Below are positions 40,488-50,175 of a DNA stretch of 64,000 nucleotides, in pieces. Under the pieces are notes generated by a model, which worked only from the letters and a program-made list of their open reading frames with translations, did not search any database and was not told the origin of the DNA. The stretch is from positions 3,939-67,938 of the forward strand of contig DASZTG010000092.1 in assembly GCA_035548375.1 (NCBI GenBank), read 5' to 3'. This DNA comes from JACQAP01 sp035548375. GTDB taxonomy: Bacteria; Pseudomonadota; Gammaproteobacteria; Burkholderiales; JACQAP01. The first letter of the stretch is position 1, and each line of letters opens with the position of its first letter. A program made the position numbers and the translations under genes.

Positions 40488-42758
40488 CTAGAAAATCGTG
40501 CCCAGCGTGAACTGCACCACCTGCGTACGGTCGTCCGGTTTCGGATTCAACGCCCTCGCAAAGCTGATCTTCATCGGCCCCACCGGCGAATACCAGTTGA
40601 AGCCCAGTCCGGTCGAGTAGCGCGTTTCCGAGAAATCATATGTGTCGCCCACCGTGCCCGCATCGACGAACCAGCTCAGCCGCACCGACTTGTCCTTCTG
40701 CAGTCCCGGGAAGGGAAACAGGAGTTCCGCGCTGCCGAGCACCAGGTGGCTGCCACCGAGCGCATCGCCATTCGAATCCTTCGGCCCGATCGAGGCGGTT
40801 TCATATCCGCGCAGGGAATTCACGCCCCCCAGGTAATATACCTTGAAGAAAGGCAGCGGCTTCTGGCCGTAACCGTCCGCGTATCCGATCTGCGCATTCG
40901 TGAAAAACACGAGATCCCGCGAGAGCGGATGATACCACTGAAGCTGATAGGTGGACCTGTAGTAGGTGAGGTCTCCGCCGGGGACGCCGACCTCCACCGT
41001 CGCCTTCTGCAGCGTGCCCCGCGTGGTGTAGATCACGCTGTCCCGCTTGTCCCGCGCCCAGCCGATGGTCGCGATGTAGCTATCGGTCGTCGACCCGAAT
41101 TCATTGACGAAATCGATATAGCGCTGCGGCGTGTTGTCCAGGATCCCGATCGTGGTGCGTTCGTAGGCCAGGCCGTAGTTGATAGTGTCGAATTCCGTGA
41201 TCGGCACGCCGAAGCGTATGCCCGTGCCCAGGGTGGATGTGTTGTAGCTCGCCACGCCGGACAGGTTGGACGCATCGACCTTGCGCTTGTAGACGTCGAA
41301 GCCGCGGCTGACGCCGTCGTCCGTGTAGTACGGATTCGTGTACGACATCGAGTACACCTGGTTGATAGAACCCGAGCTGACCTGGAACGACAGTGCATTG
41401 CCCGTGCCGAAGATATTGCTCTGCGAAACACCCGCCGACAGGATGACCTTCTCGGCCGTGGAATAGCCGATACCCGCAGTCAGGCTGCCGGTCGCGCGCT
41501 CGGTCAGCTTCACCTCGACGTCGACCTGGTCGGTCGTGCCCTGTACCGCGGGCGTGTCGACCTGGACGTCCGAGAAATAACCCAGCTTGTCTACGCGCGT
41601 CTTCGACCGATTGAGCTTTTCGGTGTTGTACCAGCCGCTTTCGAACTGGCGCATCTCGCGGCGCACCACCTCGTCGCGCGTATTCGTGTTTCCGAACACG
41701 CCGATGCGGCGCACGTACACGCGCCGGCCCGGATCGACGTAGAGCGTGAACGTCACCTCGTCCTTTTCGCGATCGATCTCGGGAACCGGGTTGATGCTGG
41801 CGAACGCATAGCCTTCCGTGCCCAGCCTGTCCTGGATCAGCTTGGTCGATTCCGTCAGCCGCTCGCGCGAGAACACCTCGCCGGGCTTGAGCTTCACGAG
41901 CTTCATGAGCTCCGCCTCCGGGACGATCAGGTCGCCGGCCAGCTTGACCTCCTTGACGTTGAATTTCTTGCCTTCGGTCACGTTCACCGTGATGTAGATG
42001 TCCTTCTTGTCCGGCGTGATCGTGACCTGCGTGGAGTCGATGGTGAATTCGAGGTAGCCCTGGTTCAGGTAGAACGAGCGCAGGTTTTCCAGGTCGGCCT
42101 GCAGCTTGGGCTTGGAATACTGGTCGTCCTTGCTGTACCAGGTCAGCAGGCCGGGCGTGCGCAGCACGAATTCCCCGAGGACGTCCTTGTCCTTGAATAT
42201 CTTGTTGCCGACGACGTTGATGCCGCGGATCTTCGCTACCTCGCCCTCGGCGATGTCGAAATTCAGCGCCACGCGATTGCGCTCGAGCGGCGTGATCGTC
42301 GTCGTGATCTGCACGCCGTACTTGCCGCGGCTGATGTACTGGCTTTTCAGTTCGCGCTCTGCGCGCTCGAGCAGCGCGCGGTCGAAGATGCGCGATTCGG
42401 CGAGGCCCACCTGCTTCAGGCCCTCCTTGAGCTGCTTCGCGTCGAATTCCTTGGAACCGGTGATTTCGACCTGCGCGATCGCGGGCCTTTCCTCGATCAG
42501 CACGACGAGCACGTTGCCGTCGGCCTCGAGGCGGACGTCCTTGAAAAATCCCGTCGCGTACAGCGCCTTGATGGCGGCCGTCACGCGATCTTCATTGACC
42601 GTGTCGCCGATCTTGATCGGCAGGTAGGAAAATACGGTGCCCGCCTCGGTGCGCTGGATGCCTTCGACGCGGATATCCTTGACCTGGAAGGGTTCGAATG
42701 CTTGGGATGCGGGACTGAAGAGGCTCGATATGATCAGGAACAGGAGTCGTTTCTTCAT
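40488..42758 (-). CDS. bamA: Outer-membrane protein assembly factor BamA
   Basis: BamA is the central barrel of the BAM complex that folds and inserts outer-membrane proteins. The 756-residue precursor has a signal peptide ending SQA near residue 20, five POTRA domains (first: FQVKDIRVEGIQRTEAGTVF) and a C-terminal 16-strand barrel with the VRGF-like LRGYE motif and terminal Phe (TLGTIF). It lies 7 bases after rseP and 28 before skp. BamB is encoded at 61-62 kb. Confidence 0.98.
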   Translation of the reverse strand: MKKRLLFLIISSLFSPASQAFEPFQVKDIRVEGIQRTEAGTVFSYLPIKIGDTVNEDRVTAAIKALYATGFFKDVRLEADGNVLVVLIEERPAIAQVEITGSKEFDAKQLKEGLKQVGLAESRIFDRALLERAERELKSQYISRGKYGVQITTTITPLERNRVALNFDIAEGEVAKIRGINVVGNKIFKDKDVLGEFVLRTPGLLTWYSKDDQYSKPKLQADLENLRSFYLNQGYLEFTIDSTQVTITPDKKDIYITVNVTEGKKFNVKEVKLAGDLIVPEAELMKLVKLKPGEVFSRERLTESTKLIQDRLGTEGYAFASINPVPEIDREKDEVTFTLYVDPGRRVYVRRIGVFGNTNTRDEVVRREMRQFESGWYNTEKLNRSKTRVDKLGYFSDVQVDTPAVQGTTDQVDVEVKLTERATGSLTAGIGYSTAEKVILSAGVSQSNIFGTGNALSFQVSSGSINQVYSMSYTNPYYTDDGVSRGFDVYKRKVDASNLSGVASYNTSTLGTGIRFGVPITEFDTINYGLAYERTTIGILDNTPQRYIDFVNEFGSTTDSYIATIGWARDKRDSVIYTTRGTLQKATVEVGVPGGDLTYYRSTYQLQWYHPLSRDLVFFTNAQIGYADGYGQKPLPFFKVYYLGGVNSLRGYETASIGPKDSNGDALGGSHLVLGSAELLFPFPGLQKDKSVRLSWFVDAGTVGDTYDFSETRYSTGLGFNWYSPVGPMKISFARALNPKPDDRTQVVQFTLGTIF

Positions 42759-42765
42759 CCGCTTG

Positions 42766-44130
42766 TCAGCCGCCGAACAGGCGATTTATGTCGTTATAGA
42801 GCGCGAACGCCATCAAGCTGAACAGCAGAACCATGCCGACTTGCTGGCCCACCTCCATGACCCGGTCGGATACCGGGCTGCCCTTGACGATTTCCGCGAC
42901 ATAATACATGAGGTGTCCGCCGTCCAATAACGGCACGGGCATGAGATTGAGCACGCCGAGGCTGATGCTGATGAGTGCCAGGAAGCTTACGTAAGCCAGC
43001 CAGCCCAGTTGCGCGGACTGCCCGGCATAGTCCGCGATCGTGATCGGCCCGCTCAGGTTTTTCAGCGAGATCTGGCCGACGATCATCTTGCCGAGCATCT
43101 TCAGCGTGAACGTCGAGACTTCCCAGGTGCGTTCGATTCCCCTTCCTATCGCTTCCACCGGGCCGTAACGCACTTCCGTCAGCAGCCGCTTCATCGCGGC
43201 CTCGTCGATTTTCGGCGCCGCGCCGATGCGTCCCAGCGTCTTGCCGTTTTCCTGCTTCGACTCTGGCGTGACAGTCAGTTCCTGGATGGTGCCGCCACGC
43301 AGGATCCGGAAATGCAGGGCGCGATCGGGCGCCGCGGAAATCGATGCGACCAGGTCTTCCCACGCAGGCACGGCACGGCCGTCAAGCTCGACGATCTCGT
43401 CGCCCTCCTTCAAACCGTCGCGCTCGCCCGCGCCCCCGGCCACCAGGCGACCGATGACCGGCTTGAGCGCCGGCTGGTAGCGTGTCAGGCCGATCGCCTG
43501 CATGAGGTCGGCGTCGATCTTGTCGGCGCCGATGGAAGACAGGTCGAGCCGCAGGAAACGAATGTCCCCGCGCTCCGCATGCACTTCCACCTGGACCGTG
43601 GCCTTGCGCAGGGATTGGTCGAGCAACACCCAGCGCAGATCCTGCCAGGTCGGGACATCCACGCCATCGACCCTGGCGATCAGGTCGCCGGCTTCCACGT
43701 GGGCGACCGCCGCGGGCGAGTCGGGCACCGGCGTCCCGACGACGGGACGCAATCCCGGCACGCCGTGGATGAACAAGACCCAATACAGCAGGATGGCGAG
43801 AAGGAAATTCGCAACCGGGCCCGCCAGCACGATGGCGAAGCGCTTGCCGACAGTCTGGCGATTGAACGCGCGATGGAGCTCCGCGGGAGCGACCGGCCCC
43901 TCGCGCTCGTCGAGCATCTTCACATAGCCGCCCAGCGGAAATGCCGACAGCGCCCATTCGGTCTGGTCGACGCCGAACTTGCGCCGCCACAGGGGCATGC
44001 CGAAGCCGACGGAGAAGCGCAGCACTTTCACGCCGCAGAGACGGGCGACGGCGTAATGCCCGAGTTCGTGGAACACGATCAGTACGCCGAGGGCGACGAC
44101 AAAGGCTATGAGGGTCGAGATGATGGACAT
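42766..44130 (-). CDS. rseP: Site-2 protease RseP
   Basis: RseP is an intramembrane zinc protease that cuts anti-sigma factors and signal-peptide remnants. The 454-residue protein has the first helix with HELGH (catalytic zinc motif near residue 21-25), PDZ-type domains in the periplasmic loop (GDLIARVDGVDVPTWQDLR; GDEIVELDGRAVPAWEDLV) and the third-ligand motif NLMPVPLLDGGH near the C-terminus. ATG at 44130 lies 5 bases after dxr. A longer frame upstream is a shadow of dxr. Confidence 0.97.
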   Translation of the reverse strand: MSIISTLIAFVVALGVLIVFHELGHYAVARLCGVKVLRFSVGFGMPLWRRKFGVDQTEWALSAFPLGGYVKMLDEREGPVAPAELHRAFNRQTVGKRFAIVLAGPVANFLLAILLYWVLFIHGVPGLRPVVGTPVPDSPAAVAHVEAGDLIARVDGVDVPTWQDLRWVLLDQSLRKATVQVEVHAERGDIRFLRLDLSSIGADKIDADLMQAIGLTRYQPALKPVIGRLVAGGAGERDGLKEGDEIVELDGRAVPAWEDLVASISAAPDRALHFRILRGGTIQELTVTPESKQENGKTLGRIGAAPKIDEAAMKRLLTEVRYGPVEAIGRGIERTWEVSTFTLKMLGKMIVGQISLKNLSGPITIADYAGQSAQLGWLAYVSFLALISISLGVLNLMPVPLLDGGHLMYYVAEIVKGSPVSDRVMEVGQQVGMVLLFSLMAFALYNDINRLFGG

Positions 44131-44135
44131 GATGG

Positions 44136-45320
44136 TCAGGATATCCCTACGGCGCTCAGCAATTCCCCGGCAACGACGCGCGCCTGTGCGTCGGCTTCCA
44201 GGACGTCCTCCAGAGTACGGGCGCGGCCATGCGCCACGCGATCGAGGACCTCTTCGATGACACCCGCTATGCGGGCAAAGGCCAGCCTTCCCGCCAGGAA
44301 GCTCGCGACGGCAACCTCGTTGGCGGCATTCAGCACGGCCGGCGCGCCAGCGCCCGCCGCGAGGGCGCGGTAGGCAAGGCGCAGGCAGGGAAACCGGTCG
44401 AGGTCGGGACGCTCGAACTGCAGCGATCCCATCGTGAAAAGATCCAGCGGTGGCACGCCGGCATCGACGCGTTCCGGATAGGCGAGCGCGTGCGCGATCG
44501 GCGTGCGCATGTCGGGATTGCCCAGCTGGGCGAGCACCGAGCCATCCACGTACTCGACCAGCGAGTGCACGATGCTTTGCGGATGGATCGCCACCTTGAT
44601 CTGCTCCGGCCTGGCGTTGAACAGGAAGCTCGCCTCGATGACTTCCAGCCCCTTGTTCATGAGCGTCGCGGAATCCACCGAGATCTTGCGGCCCATGCGC
44701 CACTTTGGATGCGCGCACGCCTGGTCGGGCGTGACGTTTTCCAGCGCCTCCTTGGGCGTGCGCAGGAAGGGTCCGCCGGAGGCCGTGAGCCAGAGGCGCT
44801 GGACGCCGGCTCGCGACAAATCGCCGTCGAAGCCGCGCGGCAGCGCCTGGAAGATGGCGTTGTGCTCGCTGTCGATCGGCAACAGCGTCGCCCCGCTCGC
44901 GGAGACTGCGTCCATCAGCAGGCTGCCCGACATGACGAGGGCTTCCTTGTTGGCGAGCAGCACCTGCTTGCCCGCGCGCGCCGCCGCCAGGGTCGATCGC
45001 AGCCCCGCGGCGCCGACGATGGCCGCCATGACCGCGTCGACCTCCCCGGCAGAGGCAACCTGTTCCAGCGCGGACGAAGCGGAGGCAACTTCGCAGGAAA
45101 GTCCGGCGTTGCGGACCTTGGCCCGCAATTGCTCCGCCGCCGCGGCATTCGCCATCACGGCGTAGCGCGGCCGATAGCGCATGCACTGCTCGAACAGCCG
45201 GTCGACCTGCCGATCCGCGCTCAATGCCACGACCTCGAAGCGGTCGGGATGCCGGTCGACGACCGCCAGGGTGCTCGCGCCTATGCTGCCAGTGGAACCG
45301 AGAATCGCGAGGCGCTTCAT
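44136..45320 (-). CDS. dxr: 1-deoxy-D-xylulose 5-phosphate reductoisomerase
   Basis: Dxr makes 2-C-methyl-erythritol 4-phosphate, the committed step of the non-mevalonate isoprenoid pathway. The 394-residue protein has the NADPH motif LGSTGSIGAST at residues 7-17, LLANKEALVMSG, PIDSEHNAIFQ, LTASGGPF and the metal and substrate region KISVDSATLMNKGLEVIEA. It overlaps cdsA by 4 bases. Its product feeds UppS in the same operon. Confidence 0.98.
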   Translation of the reverse strand: MKRLAILGSTGSIGASTLAVVDRHPDRFEVVALSADRQVDRLFEQCMRYRPRYAVMANAAAAEQLRAKVRNAGLSCEVASASSALEQVASAGEVDAVMAAIVGAAGLRSTLAAARAGKQVLLANKEALVMSGSLLMDAVSASGATLLPIDSEHNAIFQALPRGFDGDLSRAGVQRLWLTASGGPFLRTPKEALENVTPDQACAHPKWRMGRKISVDSATLMNKGLEVIEASFLFNARPEQIKVAIHPQSIVHSLVEYVDGSVLAQLGNPDMRTPIAHALAYPERVDAGVPPLDLFTMGSLQFERPDLDRFPCLRLAYRALAAGAGAPAVLNAANEVAVASFLAGRLAFARIAGVIEEVLDRVAHGRARTLEDVLEADAQARVVAGELLSAVGIS

Positions 45321-46192
45321 GCCGGCCCCAGCATCGGCAGGAAATACAGTGCCGCGAAAGGCAGCGCCGCGGTCAGGCTGTCGATGCGATCGAGCACGCC
45401 ACCGTGCCCCGGCAGCAAGGTGCCGCTATCCTTGGCACCCGCGACGCGCTTGATCCACGATTCGAAAAGGTCGCCGACGATGCTGAGCACGGTCAGCGCG
45501 CAAACGAAGATGAGCATGACGATGCGATCGTATACGTTCCCGGCCGGCTGCAGCAGGAAGCCGACCGCGAAGCCATAGACCAGCACCGCTGCAAACGCAC
45601 CGACGACGCCTTCCCAGGTTTTTCCCGGGCTGATCAGCGGTGCCAGCTTGTGGCGACCGAATTTGCGACCGGCGAAGTACGCGGCCGTGTCGGCGATCCA
45701 GACGATGGCCAGGATGGCCAGCAGCATCCACGGCGCGTTCTGCAGGAAGGCCGCGCCCAGCCAGGCGGGTATCAGGACGAACCAGCCGACAAGGCCGAGA
45801 ACGACCGGTTGCGCGACGCGCCAGCCGCGATAGAGCCACAGTGGCGCGACGATTGCCCAGAACAGCAACGCGCCCATGAACAGCAGGCGGGACAAGGCGC
45901 CGGCGGCACCCGTCCACTCCTTGCTTGCAAAGGCAACGACGAATGCGAGGCAAGTCGCAACGAGCACCGCGACGAACGTGAATGTCGCGACTTTTCGAAA
46001 CTTCGCCAGGCGAGCCCACTCGCTGGCGCCCAGGGCGATGGGCACGCAAAGCAGCAATTGCCAGGCGATCTGCGGCAGGAAGAACATCGCCGCCAGGAAC
46101 AGCGGCACGAGGACGACGGCGGTCAGGACACGCTGCTTCAATGCGGATCGGGGCCGGTCCCCCGCCGCGGCGGCGCTAGCGGGAGTCGCCAC
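45317..46192 (-). CDS. cdsA: Phosphatidate cytidylyltransferase CdsA
   Basis: CdsA makes CDP-diacylglycerol, precursor of all phospholipids, in the inner membrane. The protein has about seven to eight hydrophobic helices and the family signature near the C-terminus: SIVGDLFESWIKRVAGAKDSG followed by LLPGHGGVLDRIDSL. The start is uncertain: GTG 46192 (291 residues) overlaps uppS by 17 bases, while TTG 46141 (274 residues, starting just before KQRVLTAVVLVPL) fits the family length better but lacks a good ribosome-binding site. Confidence 0.92.
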   Translation of the reverse strand: MATPASAAAAGDRPRSALKQRVLTAVVLVPLFLAAMFFLPQIAWQLLLCVPIALGASEWARLAKFRKVATFTFVAVLVATCLAFVVAFASKEWTGAAGALSRLLFMGALLFWAIVAPLWLYRGWRVAQPVVLGLVGWFVLIPAWLGAAFLQNAPWMLLAILAIVWIADTAAYFAGRKFGRHKLAPLISPGKTWEGVVGAFAAVLVYGFAVGFLLQPAGNVYDRIVMLIFVCALTVLSIVGDLFESWIKRVAGAKDSGTLLPGHGGVLDRIDSLTAALPFAALYFLPMLGPA

Positions 46193-46967
46193 CTGGCTCT
46201 CGCAGCGGATCGGCCGGCGTGCTCTCGCGGCCGAGCTGCTCGCTGGTGCGCCCGAAACGGCGTTCGCGGTTGCGATAGGAATCGATGGCGCGCGCAAGCG
46301 ACTGCGCATCGAAATCCGGCCACAGCTCGTCGGTGAAATAGAATTCCGTGTAGGCCAGCTGCCACAGCAAGAAGTTGCTGACGCGCTGCTCGCCGCCGGT
46401 GCGAATGAAGAGATCGGGCTCGGGCGCGTAGCTCATCGACAGGTAGGGAGCCAGGTGCCCTTCGCGGTATCCGCCCGGCGGCAGCGTGAGCTCGGCCGCC
46501 ATGCGGTTGACGGCCTGCAGGATGTCCCAGCGGCCGCCGTAGTTTGCCGCGATCGTCAGCGTGAGCCCGTCGTTGTTCGCCGTCAGCGCCTCGGCCTCGG
46601 CGATCATGCGGTTCAACCTGGGCTCGAAACTGGAGAGGTCGCCGACGATCTTCAGGCGAATGCGATTCTCGTGGAGCTTGGCGACTTCCTGCTCGAGCGC
46701 GATGACGAACAACTCCATCAGGAACGAAACCTCGTCCTTCGGGCGGCGCCAGTTCTCGCTGCTGAACGCGAACAACGTGAGGTAGCTCACGCCCTGCGCG
46801 ACGCATGCCTTGGTCGCCGCGCGCACGGCTTCGAGCCCGCGCTTGTGGCCGGCCACGCGCGGCAGGAAGCGGCTTTTCGCCCAGCGGCCGTTGCCGTCCA
46901 TGATGATGGCGACGTGGCGCGGGATTGCGCCTGACGGGGGAACCGCGATGGTGGAGCTGCTGAACAC
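46176..46967 (-). CDS. uppS: Undecaprenyl diphosphate synthase (di-trans,poly-cis)
   Basis: UppS extends farnesyl diphosphate with isopentenyl diphosphate to the C55 carrier used for peptidoglycan and O-antigen. The 263-residue protein shows VAIIMDGNGRWAK with the catalytic Asp, AGHKRGLEAVR, LTLFAFSSENWRRP and RTGGEQRVSNFLLWQLAYTE near the C-terminus. It starts at GTG 46967, 8 bases after the frr stop. The last 30 residues (RRFGRTSEQ onward) are a variable tail. Confidence 0.97.
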   Translation of the reverse strand: MFSSSTIAVPPSGAIPRHVAIIMDGNGRWAKSRFLPRVAGHKRGLEAVRAATKACVAQGVSYLTLFAFSSENWRRPKDEVSFLMELFVIALEQEVAKLHENRIRLKIVGDLSSFEPRLNRMIAEAEALTANNDGLTLTIAANYGGRWDILQAVNRMAAELTLPPGGYREGHLAPYLSMSYAPEPDLFIRTGGEQRVSNFLLWQLAYTEFYFTDELWPDFDAQSLARAIDSYRNRERRFGRTSEQLGRESTPADPLREPGGDSR

Positions 46968-46975
46968 GCCGGGAT

Positions 46976-47536
46976 TCAGACGGCCATGAGATCGACTTCC
47001 TTGGCGGCGAGCGCCTTGTCGATCTCGGCAATGTAGCGATCGGTCAGTTTCTGGATGTCGTCCTGCGCGCGGCGATCGTCGTCCTCCGAGATCGCCTTGC
47101 CCTTCAGGAGATCCTTCAGCCCGGCATTCGCGTCGCGGCGGATGTTGCGCACCGCGACCCGCGCATTCTCGGCCTCGGCCTTCACCACCTTGGTGAGGTC
47201 GCGGCGGCGCTCTTCGGTGAGGGCTGGCATCGGCACGCGGATGAGATCGCCCATCGCGGAAGGATTAAGGCCCAATCCGGCATCGCGAATCGCCTTCTCT
47301 ATGACCGTCACCATTTTCTTTTCCCACGGCGTGACGCTGATCGTGCGGGCATCGAGCAGCGACAGGTTGGCGACCTGGTTGAGCGGCGTGGGATTGCCGT
47401 AGTAATCCACCTGGACGTGGTCGAGGATGCCGGTGTGCGCGCGGCCGGTGCGCACCTTGCCCAGGTCGGTTTTCAGCGTCTCCAGCGTCTTCTGCATTTT
47501 CTGGTCTGCCGATTTCTTCACGTCTGCCACGGTCAT
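46976..47536 (-). CDS. frr: Ribosome recycling factor
   Basis: RRF splits post-termination ribosomes together with EF-G. The 186-residue protein has domain I helices and domain II (LDHVQVDYYGNPTPLNQVA), followed by NPSAMGDLIRVPMPALTEERR and VAVRNIRRDAN, all diagnostic. It lies between pyrH (24 bases) and uppS. Confidence 0.98.
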   Translation of the reverse strand: MTVADVKKSADQKMQKTLETLKTDLGKVRTGRAHTGILDHVQVDYYGNPTPLNQVANLSLLDARTISVTPWEKKMVTVIEKAIRDAGLGLNPSAMGDLIRVPMPALTEERRRDLTKVVKAEAENARVAVRNIRRDANAGLKDLLKGKAISEDDDRRAQDDIQKLTDRYIAEIDKALAAKEVDLMAV

Positions 47537-47560
47537 GTCGTCTTCCTCCTAACGTGCTGC

Positions 47561-48274
47561 TCAGGCGTAAACCAGCGTACCTTCGTCTTCTCCCCGCACC
47601 ACGCGCGTCAGCGCGCCGGCCTTGAAGATGCTGAACACGCAGATCGGCAGCTTCTGGTCGCGGCACAAGGTCAGCGCGGTGGCGTCCATCACCTTGAGCT
47701 TCTTGACGATGGCCTCGTCGAAGCTGATGCGCTGGTAGCGCATGGCGTCGGGATGCGTTTTCGGGTCGTCCGTATAGACGCCGTCGACCTTGGTCGCCTT
47801 GAGCACGATGTCCACGTTCATTTCCATGCCGCGCAGCGCCGCGGCGGTGTCCGTCGTGAAAAACGGATTGCCGGTGCCGGCCGCGAAGATGACGACGCGC
47901 CCCTCCTCCAGGTAGCGAATCGCCTTGCCGCGGATATACGGCTCGGCGACCTGCTCGATGTTCAGCGCCGAGAGCACGCGGCTTTTCATTCCCTGCCGGC
48001 GCATCGCATCCTGCAGGGCAAGCGCGTTCATCACGGTGGCGAGCATGCCCATGTAGTCTGCGGTCGCCCTGTCCATGCCCGCGGCGGCCGGCGCCACGCC
48101 GCGAAAAATGTTCCCGCCGCCGATCACCACCCCGACTTCGACGCCCAGGTTCAGGACGTCCTTGACCTCGCCCGTGATGCGGTCGATGGTTTCGCGGTTG
48201 ATGCCATAGGCGTCGTCCCCCATCAGGGCTTCACCCGACAGTTTCAGCAGGACGCGCTTGTAGGCGGGATTCAT
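47561..48274 (-). CDS. pyrH: Uridylate kinase
   Basis: PyrH phosphorylates UMP to UDP. The 237-residue amino-acid-kinase fold protein starts MNPAYKRVLLKLSGEAL, has VGVVIGGGNIFRG, the MDRATADYMGMLATVMNAL segment, GTGNPFFTTDTAAALR and the KVDGVYTDDP motif. ATG at 48274 lies 16 bases after the tsf stop. Confidence 0.98.
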   Translation of the reverse strand: MNPAYKRVLLKLSGEALMGDDAYGINRETIDRITGEVKDVLNLGVEVGVVIGGGNIFRGVAPAAAGMDRATADYMGMLATVMNALALQDAMRRQGMKSRVLSALNIEQVAEPYIRGKAIRYLEEGRVVIFAAGTGNPFFTTDTAAALRGMEMNVDIVLKATKVDGVYTDDPKTHPDAMRYQRISFDEAIVKKLKVMDATALTLCRDQKLPICVFSIFKAGALTRVVRGEDEGTLVYA

Positions 48275-48290
48275 CGGCACCGTCGCCAGT

Positions 48291-49175
48291 TCAACGCGCC
48301 TGCGAGGCCGTCGCGGCCACTTCGGCGGCGAAATCCGTGGATTTCTTCTCGATGCCCTCGCCGACGATGAACAGCGTGAAGGCATTTACCTTTGCGCCCC
48401 TGGATGCGAGGAGTTTCTCTACGGATTGCTTGTCGTCCTTGACGAACGGCTGGCCGAGCAGCGTCACCTCGGACAGGTACTTCTGCACGCTGCCCTCGAC
48501 GATCTTGTCGATCAGGTTCGCGGGCTTGCCGGATTCCAGCGCACGGGCCTTGGCGATGTCGCGTTCGCGGGCGATCAACTCCGGCGACACCTGGTCCTTG
48601 GAAACGGACACCGGCTTCGACGCCGCGATGTGCATGGAAAGATCCTTGCCGAGCACGTCATCCCCGCCTTCGAGGTCGAGCAGGACGCCGATCCTGGTGC
48701 CGTGCAGATAATAGGCGAGCTTGCCCTTCGCCTTCATGATCGCGATCCTGCGCACGCTCATGTTCTCGCCGATCTTCATGACGAGCTCCTGGCGCGTGGC
48801 TTCCACCGTCTTGCCCGTTGGCAATGCGGTTTGGGACAGCGTATCCACGTCCGCTATGCCCTTGGTCGCGGCAACCTCGGTCACGGCCTTCACGAAGCCC
48901 GCGAAATTCGCGTCCTTGGCGACGAAGTCGGTTTCACAATTGACCTCGACCAGCGCACCCAGCTTTGCATCGCCGGATACATAGATGCCGATGGCGCCTT
49001 CGGCCGCGACGCGGCCGGCCATCTTGCCGGCCTTGGCACCGCTCTTGATGCGCAGCAGGTCCTCTGCCTTCTTCATGTCGCCGTCGGCTTCCGTAAGCGC
49101 CTTCTTGCATTCCATCATGCCGAGCCCGGTGCGCTCGCGCAGTTCCTTGACCATCCCCGCGGTGATTTCCGCCAT
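48291..49175 (-). CDS. tsf: Elongation factor Ts
   Basis: EF-Ts exchanges GDP for GTP on EF-Tu. The 294-residue protein starts MAEITAGMVKELRERTGLGMM (a UBA-like domain), then has the TDFVAKD motif (within VEVNCETDFVAKDANF) that contacts EF-Tu. ATG at 49175 follows the family start. An intrinsic terminator stands between rpsB and tsf. Confidence 0.98.
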   Translation of the reverse strand: MAEITAGMVKELRERTGLGMMECKKALTEADGDMKKAEDLLRIKSGAKAGKMAGRVAAEGAIGIYVSGDAKLGALVEVNCETDFVAKDANFAGFVKAVTEVAATKGIADVDTLSQTALPTGKTVEATRQELVMKIGENMSVRRIAIMKAKGKLAYYLHGTRIGVLLDLEGGDDVLGKDLSMHIAASKPVSVSKDQVSPELIARERDIAKARALESGKPANLIDKIVEGSVQKYLSEVTLLGQPFVKDDKQSVEKLLASRGAKVNAFTLFIVGEGIEKKSTDFAAEVAATASQAR

Positions 49176-49254
49176 GCTGACTTGCTCCTTCGATTGCCGC
49201 CCGCCTTTCACGAGAAGGCCGGCCGGCAAGTGTTCCTGTTGAAATTCCAGTTGC

Positions 49255-49282
49255 AAAAAAAGGGGCGTGCGCCCCTTTTTTT
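49255..49282. terminator. Bidirectional intrinsic terminator/attenuator between rpsB and tsf
   Basis: GGGGCG and CGCCCC, with a 2-base loop, are flanked by A7 and T7 runs, giving an ideal symmetrical terminator 15 bases past the rpsB stop and about 80 bases before tsf. It would reduce tsf and downstream expression relative to rpsB. Attenuation between rpsB and tsf is known in enterobacteria. Confidence 0.85.
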
Positions 49283-49297
49283 CGGCTGCGGTCCCGA

Positions 49298-50044
49298 TCA
49301 GGCCGTGGCCTGTTCTTCCGAGCTGTCGACCTCGACGAATTCGTCGCTGACGATCTCCTTGATGGTCTGGCTGCGCCCCTCCAGGATCGCGTCGGCGATG
49401 CCCCGCGCATACAGGCGCACCGCGCGGCTGGCGTCGTCATTGCCGGGGATGACATAATCCACGCCGTCCGGGGAGTGGTTGGTGTCCACCACGCCGACCA
49501 CCGGGATGCCCAGCTTGTTCGCTTCCGTGATCGCGCCCTTCTGGTAGCCCACGTCGATGACGAACAGCGCGTCGGGCAAGCCGTTCATCTCCTTGATGCC
49601 GCCCAGGCTGCGCTCGAGCTTGACCTGCTCGCGCTGGAAGTTCAGCTGTTCCTTCTTCGAAAGCTTCTCGAGCGAGCCGTCGAGCACCATCTGCTCCATG
49701 TCGCGCAGGCGCTTGATGGACTGCTTGACCGTCTTGAAATTGGTCAGCATGCCGCCGAGCCAGCGATGGTCGACGAACGGCGTACCGGCGCGCATGGCTT
49801 CCTCGCGGACGATCTCGCGAGCCTGGCGCTTGGTGCCGACGAACAGGATGCTGCCCTTGTTCGAGGAAAGCTGGCGAACGAACTTAACCGCTTCCTGGTA
49901 CATGACCAGGGTCTTCTCGAGGTTGATGATGTGGATCTTGTTGCGATGGCCGAAGATGAACGGCGCCATCTTCGGATTCCAGTAACGGGTCTGGTGTCCG
50001 AAATGCACACCCGCTTCCAGCATTTGACGCATGGTGACCGACAT
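49298..50044 (-). CDS. rpsB: 30S ribosomal protein S2
   Basis: S2 is a small-subunit protein that recruits S1. The 248-residue form starts at ATG 50044 (MSVTMRQMLEAGVHFGHQTR) with AGGAG upstream; an earlier in-frame start at 50092 would add 16 residues not found in the family. It shows KMAPFIFGHRNKIHIINLEKT (two adjacent stretches) and NHSPDGVDYVIPGNDDASRA. It heads the long leftward superoperon. Confidence 0.98.
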   Translation of the reverse strand: MSVTMRQMLEAGVHFGHQTRYWNPKMAPFIFGHRNKIHIINLEKTLVMYQEAVKFVRQLSSNKGSILFVGTKRQAREIVREEAMRAGTPFVDHRWLGGMLTNFKTVKQSIKRLRDMEQMVLDGSLEKLSKKEQLNFQREQVKLERSLGGIKEMNGLPDALFVIDVGYQKGAITEANKLGIPVVGVVDTNHSPDGVDYVIPGNDDASRAVRLYARGIADAILEGRSQTIKEIVSDEFVEVDSSEEQATA

Positions 50045-50175
50045 GAACTTCTCCTGTAGGGGTTGAGCCTCCGCCTGCCGGACCCGCTCCATTTGAAAAT
50101 CAAAAATGAGCGGGCACCCATATCTGGCTGGCGTGCGAATTACCGCGATCGGAAATCGACCGCGGTTAACTTGAA

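Noticed and set aside
39639..42821. Plus-strand frame of more than 1000 codons over lpxD, skp and bamA
   Set aside because: GC-rich codon use leaves few stops on the opposite strand; the three minus-strand genes are certain by motif and order.
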